IMG/VR virus record: IMGVR_UViG_3300006027_000078
Coordinates: 1-21,613 of that record
DNA length: 21,613 bases
From: a virus
Reading direction: 5' to 3' (one strand)
This document shows, piece by piece, positions 7,118-13,410 of the stretch (the first letter of the stretch is position 1; each line of letters opens with the position of its first letter). The notes under the pieces are model-generated. The model was given only the letters and a program-made list of their open reading frames with translations. It was not told where the DNA came from and ran no database searches. Made by a program: the position numbers and the translations under genes.

Positions 7118-8865
7118 CAGAGCGATTGTTCTTCGACCTGGAGAGCAACGGCTTACTCGATACCATCAACCGCATCCACTGCATCGGGATCCTCAATCTC
7201 GATACTGGTGACTATCGAGGCTATAAGCCGGACGAGGTTGACAGCGCACTGCTGCGTCTCTCCAAAGCTGATGAGATCATCGGCCACAACATCATCAACT
7301 ACGACATTCCAGCCATCCAGATTGTCAAGCCTGGCTGGAACACTGAAGCGAAGATCACCGACACGCTGATCCTCTCGCGCTTGATCTACTCCGACCTAAA
7401 ACGTGAAGACTGGGATGCTCTAAGGGACATGCCTAAGCGTCTTTATGGCAGCCACAGTCTAGCTGCGTGGGGTCACCGACTGCGTAACCACAAGGGTGAC
7501 TACACAGGCGGTTGGGAAACCTGGAATGAAGAAATGCACCAGTACATGGAGCAGGATGTTCGTCTGACTGCACACCTGTACCGGATCTTCGATGTCGACA
7601 AGTTCAGCACCAGGGCAATCGAGCTGGAGCACCAGGTTGCTTTCATCACTGAAGACATCGGCAACGCCGGTTGGACTTTCGATGAGGGCAAGGCTGCCAA
7701 CCTTTATGGTGAGCTGGCACGGCGCCGGCAAGAGCTCGATGAAGAGCTGCAAGGTCTGTTCGAGCCATGGGAAGTAACTGAGACGTTCATTCCGAAAGTG
7801 AACAACAGCAAGCTCGGTTATCAGAAGGGTGTCCCCTTCGAGAAACGCAAGACGGTGTACTTCAACTATAACAGCCGCCGGCAGATCGAATTCTGCCTGC
7901 GTCGGAAGTATGGCTGGGAGCCCAAGCAGCTCACCGCTGACGGCCACGCGCAGATTGATGACGTGGTACTGGCTAACCTTCCATATCCAGAGGCGAAGCG
8001 ACTGTCTGAGATCTTCTTGATCCAGAAGCGTATCGGCCAGCTTGCTGAAGGCAAACAGGCTTGGCTCAAGAAGGTCGACAAGGATGGCAAGCTCCGTCAC
8101 CGCATCATCAGCGGCGGCTGTATCTCGGGCCGCGCCAGCCATGTTGGTCCCAACTTAGCCCAGGTGCCCAGTACCCGTCTGCCATATGGCAAGCAGTGCC
8201 GTGAGCTATTCACCGTCCAACCAGGTTACAGCCTAGTTGGATCTGACCTGTCTGGGCTAGAGCTGCGCTGCCTGGCTCATTACCTGAATGATGGTGGTGC
8301 CTATGCGAAAGAGATCCTGTCTGGCGACATCCACACTGCTAACCAATCGGCGGCGGGGCTTGATACACGAGACCAGGCAAAGACCTTTATCTACACGCTT
8401 ATCTTCGGCGGAGGAGACCGCAAGCTCGGAGAAGTGGTGGGATCTACCCCTACGGCTGGCCGGAAGCTTCGCGACAACTTCTTCAGATCCGTCCCAGCGT
8501 TCCGTGAGCTCAAAACGCAACTCGAAGTAGCATCTGAAAAGGGCTGGATCTACGGCCTGGACAAGCGCCGGCTGAAGGTCCGCAGCCAGCACTCTGTGAT
8601 GTCCACACTGATCCAGTCAGCCGGCGCCGTGCTTTGCAAGCAATGGCTCATCGAAATCGACCACCTACTCAAACAAGAGAACCTCGACGCCCAGGTCATC
8701 GCCTGGGTGCACGACGAAGTGCAAATACAGACAAGAAAAGGAGAAGAGGATGTCGTTGGTGATATCGCTCGAAGAGCAGCGCAAAAAGCGGGAGAAGCGT
8801 ACAGCTTCAGGTGCCCCATCGAAGCGGAGTATGCCCACGGGGCAACTTGGGGAGATACCCATTGA
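7114..8865 (+). CDS. Family A DNA polymerase with 3'-5' exonuclease, T7 gp5-like
   Basis: The product is 583 aa; T7 gp5 is 704. The proofreading domain is intact: FDLESN (Asp8, Glu10), GHNIINYDIPA and MEQDVRL. A SRLIYSDLK box and the GSHSLAAWGHRL segment match T7. The polymerase motifs are A, SDLSGLELRCLAHY (Asp378); B, RDQAKTFIYTLIFGGG (Lys423, Tyr427, the T7 spacing); and C, WVHDEVQI (Asp534, Glu535). The end EAEYAHGATWGDTH matches the family C-terminus. Between the exonuclease and thumb, where T7 carries the roughly 76-residue thioredoxin-binding loop, only about 30 residues precede FNYNSRRQIEF, so that loop is reduced or replaced. The start overlaps mazG (ATGA), and the last 116 bases also encode the start of another gene. 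Confidence 0.98.
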   Translation: MTERLFFDLESNGLLDTINRIHCIGILNLDTGDYRGYKPDEVDSALLRLSKADEIIGHNIINYDIPAIQIVKPGWNTEAKITDTLILSRLIYSDLKREDWDALRDMPKRLYGSHSLAAWGHRLRNHKGDYTGGWETWNEEMHQYMEQDVRLTAHLYRIFDVDKFSTRAIELEHQVAFITEDIGNAGWTFDEGKAANLYGELARRRQELDEELQGLFEPWEVTETFIPKVNNSKLGYQKGVPFEKRKTVYFNYNSRRQIEFCLRRKYGWEPKQLTADGHAQIDDVVLANLPYPEAKRLSEIFLIQKRIGQLAEGKQAWLKKVDKDGKLRHRIISGGCISGRASHVGPNLAQVPSTRLPYGKQCRELFTVQPGYSLVGSDLSGLELRCLAHYLNDGGAYAKEILSGDIHTANQSAAGLDTRDQAKTFIYTLIFGGGDRKLGEVVGSTPTAGRKLRDNFFRSVPAFRELKTQLEVASEKGWIYGLDKRRLKVRSQHSVMSTLIQSAGAVLCKQWLIEIDHLLKQENLDAQVIAWVHDEVQIQTRKGEEDVVGDIARRAAQKAGEAYSFRCPIEAEYAHGATWGDTH

Positions 8866-9109
8866 TCCAGACAGCGATGGTGCTCCAGAGCTCGGCTTGA
8901 TGATGCTTTACGACGTCTGCCGAGAGGCCTGGGACAAAGGCATTTCCACCAAAGGCACCTACGCCAGGAAGGCAGCAAACGCGGTCGCTATTGCTGCGAT
9001 CGAAGACCTAATCACAACACGCCTGACCGAACAGCATTACGGCAACCGCTGGCTGCTAACCGAGGATGGCGCCGATTTCATGGTGGATCTCGAAGATGCT
9101 TATAGTTGA
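8750..9109 (+). CDS. Small protein with winged-helix-like C-terminal part (119 aa)
   Basis: ATG 8750 lies 6 bases after AAGGAG (8738-8743), inside the polymerase gene, so the first 39 codons are read in a second frame from DNA that encodes the polymerase C-terminus. The N-terminal third is basic and probably disordered (EEQRKKREKR). The rest, from about residue 48, is helical and ends with ANAVAIAAIEDLITTRL and GNRWLLTEDGADFM. That helix-then-hairpin pattern recalls winged-helix proteins and small proteins of other podophages that I cannot name precisely. It overlaps the exonuclease start by 14 bases. The function is unknown; DNA binding is an inference. Confidence 0.75.
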   Translation: MSLVISLEEQRKKREKRTASGAPSKRSMPTGQLGEIPIDPDSDGAPELGLMMLYDVCREAWDKGISTKGTYARKAANAVAIAAIEDLITTRLTEQHYGNRWLLTEDGADFMVDLEDAYS

Positions 9110-9836
9110 CGCCGACCTGTACCTCTACCGCTGTACTGCAGCGACTGAGGAGGAGACAGACTGGGGCGATGATGTCTGGTCACTAACTACAGACCTCAAA
9201 ATAGCTAAGGACCTATTCAGCGCACAGATAGCTGAGTTCAAGGCAAGGATGGACGACGACGACGTCATTCTCTGTATCTCCTCAAAGACCAACTTCCGAA
9301 AGGAGCTGGACCCGACTTACAAGTGGGCACGAAAGAAGACCAGGAAGCCCCTGGGCTATGTGGCCATGCTCGACTGGGTCCAGCATCACTACCGCTGCTT
9401 CTCAAAGCCAGGGCTCGAGGCTGACGACTGCATGGGTATCCTGGCAACCAAACCAGAGAATGCCGGCAAAGGGATCATTGTGTCCGACGACAAGGACATG
9501 AAAACGATACCTGGTCGACTTTACCGTCCCGTCACGAAAGAGCTGCTGGAGGTGTCTTTGGAGGATGCCAACAGGGCTTTTTATACGCAGTGCCTGGTTG
9601 GTGACCCAGCAGACGGCTACCCAGGTCTCAAAGGTTATGGACCACGGACAGCCGAAAAGCTCCTGGGCAACAAGCCCATCTGGTCGAAGGTCGAGCAAGC
9701 CTATCTGAAGGCCGGCATGACCAAGAAAGACGCACTCCTGCAAGCCCGGCTAGCCCGGATCCTGAGGTGGTGCGACTGGGACAGCGATAAGAGCCAACCA
9801 ATACTCTACCAGGGAGACAGCCATGAAGAGGCATGA
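9096..9836 (+). CDS. 5'-3' exonuclease, T7 gp6-like (FEN/PIN fold)
   Basis: The product is 246 aa from ATG 9096; the longer in-frame ATG 9066 adds ten residues unlike the family. The start MLIVDADLYLYRC carries the first metal-binding aspartates. LEADDCMGIL is the EADD box, VSDDKDMKTIPG the SxDxD box, and GDPADGYPGLKGYGPRTAEKLL is the helix-hairpin-helix that grips DNA. It removes RNA primers and chews 5' ends in replication, recombination and host-DNA breakdown. Its position after the polymerase matches T7 gene 6. The 3' end overlaps the DUF3310 start by 14 bases. Confidence 0.94.
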   Translation: MLIVDADLYLYRCTAATEEETDWGDDVWSLTTDLKIAKDLFSAQIAEFKARMDDDDVILCISSKTNFRKELDPTYKWARKKTRKPLGYVAMLDWVQHHYRCFSKPGLEADDCMGILATKPENAGKGIIVSDDKDMKTIPGRLYRPVTKELLEVSLEDANRAFYTQCLVGDPADGYPGLKGYGPRTAEKLLGNKPIWSKVEQAYLKAGMTKKDALLQARLARILRWCDWDSDKSQPILYQGDSHEEA

Positions 9837-10125
9837 GGCACACATGAAAGCCCTGGAGGCTGACGAAGAGAAACTCATCAAGGAGTTCTACGAAGGCAGG
9901 GTGAGTACCACGGAGATCCAACAGGTCACAGACCCAGCTCATTACAACAGCCACCAAATCGAACCAATCACATACATCATGGCCAACGACCTCGATTTCG
10001 CTGAGGGCAACGTCGTCAAGTATGTCAGCCGGTGGCGTCAAAAGGGCGGTGTAGCTGATCTCCATAAGGCCAGGCAGTACCTGGATTTCATCATTAAGAA
10101 CGAAGAAGAAGGATCACCATTGTGA
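9823..10125 (+). CDS. DUF3310 family protein (SaV-like)
   Basis: The product is 100 aa; ATG 9823 follows AGGGAG (9811-9816). The C-terminal two-thirds show the DUF3310 signature: AHYNSHQIEPITYI, then FAEGNVVKYVSRWRQKGGVADLHKARQYLDFII. The first 35 residues are a charged helical lead. Members are widespread in phages, often beside nucleotide-metabolism genes, and are sometimes labelled nucleotide kinases without good evidence; the function is unknown. Here it sits directly before nrdJ, overlapping its start (GTGA), which suggests a link to dNTP supply (inference). Confidence 0.88.
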   Translation: MKRHEAHMKALEADEEKLIKEFYEGRVSTTEIQQVTDPAHYNSHQIEPITYIMANDLDFAEGNVVKYVSRWRQKGGVADLHKARQYLDFIIKNEEEGSPL

Positions 10126-11825
10126 ACATGATAAGCAATCGACATTACGGCCCGTCTCTTTCACTCAGCGAGGAGATAGACCAGCAGAAGTACCGCCAGC
10201 AGGGCGAGGACTTTTACAGTAAGGTGGTACGCATTGCAGACGGTTTGAAGGACAGTGCCGAGCATTTCGAGGACTTTAAGGATGCGCTGCGGAACATGCG
10301 TTTCCTGCCGGCAGGACGTGTCCAAAACGCCATCGGAGCTGCCAGGCAGACAACTGCTTACAACTGCTTCGTCAGCTCCACCATCACCGACGACATGACA
10401 TCGATCATGTCTGTAGCCACAGAGGCTGCAGAGACGATGCGGCGTGGTGGTGGTATCGGCTATGACTTCAGCAACCTACGCCCTCGAGGTGATCTCATAA
10501 AAAGCCTGGACAGCCGTGCCAGCGGCCCTGTGAGCTTCATGGGCATCTTTGATGCTGTGTGCCAGACCATCGCGTCCAGCGGCCACCGTAGGGGCGCACA
10601 GATGGGTGTGCTACGGATCGACCATCCCGACATCGAGCATTTCATCAGCGCAAAGCACAACAGCGATAAGCTAACTGGCTTTAACATCAGCGTCGGCATC
10701 ACTGACAAGTTCATGCAGCACCTGGAAAGTGGTGAGCCATTCCCGCTGGAGTTCGAGGGTAAGGTCTACAAGGAAGTAGATCCGCAAGCGTTGTGGGACA
10801 TGATCATGCGCTCGACTTGGGACTGGGCTGAGCCTGGTGTCCTGTTTATCGACACAATCAACAACAAGAACAACCTGTGGTACGTAGAGAAGATCGTAAG
10901 TACGAACCCATGCGGGGAACAACCTTTGCCACCAAACGGCGCCTGTCTCCTAGGCAGCTTCAACCTGGTCAAGTATGTCGAAAACGAATTGTTCGACCTT
11001 GAGCAATTCAAAGCCGACATCGCAGTAATCGTTCGAGCTATGGACAACGTGATCGACCGGACCATTTACCCGCTCGAGGCACAGCGTGTCGAAGCGCAGC
11101 AGAAGCGCCGTATGGGCCTTGGCGTCACTGGTCTGGCCAATGCCGGCGAGATGCTGGGGCTTCCCTATGCCAGTGAGCAGTTCATGGAGTGGTCTGAGAT
11201 GGTGCTCGAGACACTGCGTGACAACTGCTACCACACGAGCTGCAAGCTGGCTCAGGAGAAAGGTCCGTTCCCGCTGTGGAACCACGAAGACTACAGCAAC
11301 AGCACCTTCATCAAGACGCTGCCACAGTGGTTACAAGACGAGATCTCGGTCTACGGCACCAGGAACAGCCACCTGCTGTCCATCGCCCCGACCGGCACGA
11401 TCTCACTGACAGCAGACAACGTCAGCAGCGGCATTGAGCCACCGTTCAGCCTCTACTACGACCGCACCATCCAACAGTTCGATGGCCACCAGGTCGAGCG
11501 TGTTGAGGACTATGCTTATCGCCAGGGCATTGCCGGCAGGACAGCCAACGAGATCACAGCCGACGAACACCTCAACGTCCTGATCATGGCCTCGAAGTAT
11601 GTCGACAGTGCTGTCAGCAAGACCTGCAACGTTGGTGACGATGTCACCTTCGATGAGTTCAAGCAGCTCTATTACAAGGCCTGGAAGGGTGGCTGCAGCG
11701 GGATAACTACGTTCCGCGCCAGTGGCAAGAGATACGGGATCTTGAACGAGGTGAAGACCGAGGAAGAGCCCAAGGCTGAGGCTTGCTTCATTGACCCAGC
11801 GACAGGCCAGAAGACCTGCGAATGA
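10122..11825 (+). CDS. nrdJ: Class II (adenosylcobalamin-dependent) ribonucleotide reductase
   Basis: The product is 567 aa, starting at GTG 10122 after GAAGAAGG; ATG 10128 would also work but is too far from that site. It reduces ribonucleotides to deoxyribonucleotides using B12 instead of a separate radical subunit, and no nrdB is present. The barrel fold shows NCFVSST (Cys82), NPCGEQPLPPNGAC (Asn262, thiyl-radical Cys264, Glu266, Cys275) and PTGTISLTADNVSSGIEP. The 11-residue Cys264-Cys275 spacing equals that of the Thermotoga maritima enzyme as I recall it. Two cysteines near the end (Cys555, Cys566) are the likely thioredoxin-reducible tail pair. There is no N-terminal ATP cone. The enzyme works in air or without it, provided the host supplies cobalamin. 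Confidence 0.95.
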   Translation: MNMISNRHYGPSLSLSEEIDQQKYRQQGEDFYSKVVRIADGLKDSAEHFEDFKDALRNMRFLPAGRVQNAIGAARQTTAYNCFVSSTITDDMTSIMSVATEAAETMRRGGGIGYDFSNLRPRGDLIKSLDSRASGPVSFMGIFDAVCQTIASSGHRRGAQMGVLRIDHPDIEHFISAKHNSDKLTGFNISVGITDKFMQHLESGEPFPLEFEGKVYKEVDPQALWDMIMRSTWDWAEPGVLFIDTINNKNNLWYVEKIVSTNPCGEQPLPPNGACLLGSFNLVKYVENELFDLEQFKADIAVIVRAMDNVIDRTIYPLEAQRVEAQQKRRMGLGVTGLANAGEMLGLPYASEQFMEWSEMVLETLRDNCYHTSCKLAQEKGPFPLWNHEDYSNSTFIKTLPQWLQDEISVYGTRNSHLLSIAPTGTISLTADNVSSGIEPPFSLYYDRTIQQFDGHQVERVEDYAYRQGIAGRTANEITADEHLNVLIMASKYVDSAVSKTCNVGDDVTFDEFKQLYYKAWKGGCSGITTFRASGKRYGILNEVKTEEEPKAEACFIDPATGQKTCE

Positions 11826-11848
11826 TCGCTGTGAACCGCAATATGTAG

Positions 11849-11878
11849 GCGCTTACGGTTATCAGTATACCTAAGCGC
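11849..11878 (+). other. Hairpin just after nrdJ
   Basis: GCGCTTA (11849-11855) pairs perfectly with TAAGCGC (11872-11878). Inside, GGT/ACC can add three pairs after a one-base bulge. It begins 23 bases after the nrdJ stop. No T-run follows, so it is more likely a 3'-end stabiliser or RNase III site than an intrinsic terminator. Confidence 0.5.
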
Positions 11879-11889
11879 ACAAGGCGTGA

Positions 11890-11924
11890 CCCAGGAACCT
11901 CCATCAATAGGAGTGTCTCCTGGG
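11890..11924 (+). other. Stepped hairpin
   Basis: An outer stem CCCAGGA (11890-11896) with TCCTGGG (11918-11924) encloses an inner stem CTCC/GGAG around a 7-base loop. It is the second hairpin in tandem after nrdJ and likewise lacks a T-run. Together the two could end or process the early transcript. Confidence 0.5.
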
Positions 11925-11946
11925 CCACTGGCCACTACATATGCCC

Positions 11947-11993
11947 CTTTAGAACACTTGTGTCCACCCTTAGGAGACATGATGTTTCTAAAG
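11947..11993 (+). promoter_or_regulatory. T7-promoter-like motif within an 8-bp inverted repeat
   Basis: TGTCCACC (11961-11968) is followed by CTTAGGAGA. This resembles the T7 late-promoter end TATAGGGAGA and repeats the TGTCCACC seen before the RNA polymerase gene at 1149. Transcription could start near G11973. An inverted repeat CTTTAGAA (11947-11954) / TTCTAAAG (11986-11993) brackets it. Location in front of all virion genes is where a late promoter is expected. AGGAGA may instead, or also, be the ribosome-binding site of the mini-ORF at 11979. Confidence 0.4.
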
Positions 11994-12065
11994 CAGACCT
12001 ACGCCTCAACTCAACAGAAGACATCGGTGAGACATTGGTCTGACCTGGGTGAGACATTGGTCTGA
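11979..12065 (+). CDS. Possible mini-ORF (28 codons) running into the 11-bp array
   Basis: Two consecutive ATGs (11979, 11982) follow AGGAG (11972-11976), the second at a workable 5-base spacing. The peptide begins MMFLKQTYAS and stops at a TGA supplied by the array (12063-12065). It is too short for family assignment. It may be a leader peptide or chance, especially if AGGAGA is part of a promoter. Confidence 0.25.
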   Translation: MMFLKQTYASTQQKTSVRHWSDLGETLV

Positions 12066-12140
12066 CCTGGGTGAGACATTGGTCTGACATTGGTCTGACA
12101 TTGGTCTGACATTGGTCTGACATTGGTCTGACTTGGGTTC
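12020..12140 (+). repeat. Tandem array of eleven 11-bp units
   Basis: Eleven consecutive units of exactly 11 bases start at 12020, 12031, 12042 and so on to 12130, with no indel. Seven are identical GACATTGGTCT (12031, 12053, 12075, 12086, 12097, 12108, 12119). Two are GACCTGGGTGA (12042, 12064). The first (GACATCGGTGA) and last (GACTTGGGTTC) are edge variants. Most units carry a small GAC-N4-GTC dyad. The period is close to one DNA helical turn, so a protein bound to each unit would sit on one face. It lies outside any gene. Possible roles are an iteron-like origin, an operator array or a packaging/recombination site; none is proven. It is not a CRISPR, as there are no spacers. Confidence 0.95.
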
Positions 12141-12199
12141 TGCACTATGTCCCGATTTGTTCTTCAAAGACACCCGTGTCACACGGTCAATGTTCTCTA

Positions 12200-12222
12200 A
12201 TGGCCTAATGTCCCCAGGCCAT
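12200..12222 (+). other. Hairpin with GC-rich stem
   Basis: ATGGCCT (12200-12206) pairs with AGGCCAT (12216-12222) around a 9-base loop and is followed by CCCCCTTT. The short T-run makes a weak terminator conceivable. Confidence 0.4.
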
Positions 12223-12233
12223 CCCCCTTTGGT

Positions 12234-12254
12234 CATCTGATCCGATATCAGATG
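12234..12254 (+). other. Perfect 8-bp inverted repeat
   Basis: CATCTGAT (12234-12241) and ATCAGATG (12247-12254) flank a 5-base loop. It could be a hairpin in RNA or a dimer-binding operator in DNA. It starts 11 bases after the preceding hairpin. Confidence 0.45.
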
Positions 12255-12367
12255 CCCCACAGATACCAACGAATACAACGTCTTAGGTGGTACGCCGGGC
12301 CCAACAGGGTCCCATGGCGCTCGATCAGGGCCCCCCTGGGTGTCAATCGACCTCGACTTCAAAATCC

Positions 12368-12410
12368 AGGCCTTAAGGGTTGTTGTTGTTGTTGTTACCT
12401 CAGGCCTTTT
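12368..12410 (+). terminator. Terminator-like hairpin with a (GTT)6 loop
   Basis: Two copies of the self-complementary AGGCCT (12368-12373 and 12402-12407) pair with each other; GGT/ACC can pair inside, with a perfect (GTT)6 run (12379-12396) spanning the loop. TTTT follows (12407-12410). It ends about 34 bases before the tail-fibre start. It could attenuate read-through into the virion genes or be a processing hairpin. The T-run is short, so the terminator call is tentative. Confidence 0.35.
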
Positions 12411-12444
12411 CAAGCAGAGGCCCAGTTTCACAAAAGGATCCCCC

Positions 12445-13401
12445 ATGGCACTCGAGTCCGGCACATATCTCAATAGCCTCAACTCGGCCAACCCAGCATC
12501 GACGGATGGTCTGGCCCAGGCCGACGACCACCTCCGTCTGATCAAGGCGACGATCCTGGCATCCTTCCCAGGCATCACAGGCGCTGTAACGTCCACACAT
12601 ACAGAGCTCAACGTCCTGGACGGCATCACGTCCACCACAGCAGAACTCAACACCCTCGATGGCTTCACAGGCACAGCAGCCGACCTCAACTACGCCAAGG
12701 ACCTCAATGCCACCGGTGTCACAGCCACTGAGCTGGATGTCCTCGATGGTATTACCGCGACGACAGCCGAGCTGAACATCCTGGACGGCGTTACAGCAAC
12801 CGCAGCGGAGCTTAACAAGCTCGACGGTATCAACGTGTCTACCACAGAGCTCAACCAGCTCTCAGGTGTCCAGGGCAACATCCAGACCCAGATTGACAAC
12901 GCAGGCGGTGGTCTCCTGGATTACGCCATGTATACCAGCAGCAGTACCTGGGCTATCCCGTCTGGCACCAAGAAGCTTGTAATCAAGGCTTCTGGAGGTG
13001 GTGGAGGTGGAGGTGGTCTGAACCCAGGCAACCTGGCTAGTCAGAGTGGTGCTAACGGCGGTGACACCACAGTCACCCAATCGACCTTGAGCATCTCGAT
13101 TACAGCCAAAGGCGGCCTCGGTGGTAACCCAGGCCCAGATCCGACAGCAGGTAAATTCCAGACGAACTCCAGTGGTGGGTCCGCGCTGCACGGCGGTGGT
13201 TCCATCGGCGGCAATGAGGGCGGTCACCACGGTTCTGTTGGCGCCGGAACCAATGGTGGCCCAGGCAGCCTTGTCATCAAAGAAGTCAATAACCCCAGCG
13301 TCCAGACAATCTCGTTCACAGTAGGTGGCGGGGGCTCAGCCGGCGGATCCTCCCAGGGCGACGGTGTAGGCGGTTATGTCGAATTCTGGGCCTTTGGCTA
13401 G
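12445..13401 (+). CDS. Tail fibre / adhesin with repeat shaft and glycine-rich tip
   Basis: The product is 318 aa from ATG 12445, with AAAAGG 8-12 bases upstream; the frame opens earlier (12340) but without a site or homology. Residues 1-50 (MALESGTYLNSLN...DDHLRLIKATI) are a phage tail-fibre N-terminus of a type common in proteobacterial phages. Residues 53-142 are seven copies of a (T/A)(E/D)L(N/D)-x-L-(D/S)-G repeat. After a spacer, residues 170-318 are extremely Gly-rich (GGGGGGGG, GGSALHGGGSIGG, VGGGGSAGG) and end GGYVEFWAFG, resembling glycine-rich receptor-binding tips. It probably contacts the host surface. It is the first virion gene, downstream of the putative late promoter, whereas T7 places its fibre gene late. 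Confidence 0.85.
   Translation: MALESGTYLNSLNSANPASTDGLAQADDHLRLIKATILASFPGITGAVTSTHTELNVLDGITSTTAELNTLDGFTGTAADLNYAKDLNATGVTATELDVLDGITATTAELNILDGVTATAAELNKLDGINVSTTELNQLSGVQGNIQTQIDNAGGGLLDYAMYTSSSTWAIPSGTKKLVIKASGGGGGGGGLNPGNLASQSGANGGDTTVTQSTLSISITAKGGLGGNPGPDPTAGKFQTNSSGGSALHGGGSIGGNEGGHHGSVGAGTNGGPGSLVIKEVNNPSVQTISFTVGGGGSAGGSSQGDGVGGYVEFWAFG
12601..12870 (+). repeat. Seven coding repeats (period 13 residues) in the fibre shaft
   Basis: The repeats start at residues 53, 66, 79, 95, 108, 121 and 134, so the spacing is 13 residues except once 16. The core is (T/A)-(E/D)-L-(N/D)-x-L-D-G with Thr/Ala-rich joints. The third copy is the most divergent (ADLNYAKDL). Such repeats form trimeric beta-rich shafts in tail fibres (family knowledge). 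Confidence 0.9.
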
Positions 13402-13410
13402 GGCTGCATC

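Larger units (their letters stand above)
11826..12444 (+). other. Long non-coding region between nrdJ and the virion genes
   Basis: These 619 bases are the only large gap between genes in the window. No convincing protein gene longer than 28 codons is present on either strand. The region contains inverted repeats near 11849, 11890, 11947, 12200, 12234, 12326 and 12368, a T7-promoter-like motif near 11961, an 11-bp tandem array (12020-12140) and a (GTT)6 run. Its place at the junction of replication and virion genes suits a late promoter, an origin or a transcript-processing region. It is listed here as a container for the separate entries below. Confidence 0.8.

Noticed and set aside
7459-8142. 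227-codon minus-strand ORF inside the DNA polymerase gene
   Set aside because: Antisense shadow of a gene with complete conserved motifs; no site for initiation and no recognisable protein features.
7114-11825. Intron or intein in the DNA polymerase or nrdJ gene
   Set aside because: Both reading frames run continuously through all catalytic motifs with normal spacing; no extra domain interrupts them.
12020-12140. CRISPR-like array
   Set aside because: Units are directly adjacent with no spacers and only 11 bp long, and no cas genes are near.
12006-12689. 227-codon minus-strand ORF across the 11-bp array and the fibre start
   Set aside because: It stays open because an 11-bp repeat without stops on that strand reads through all frames. 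It overlaps the real fibre gene, has no ribosome-binding site, and its protein is only the repeat translated.
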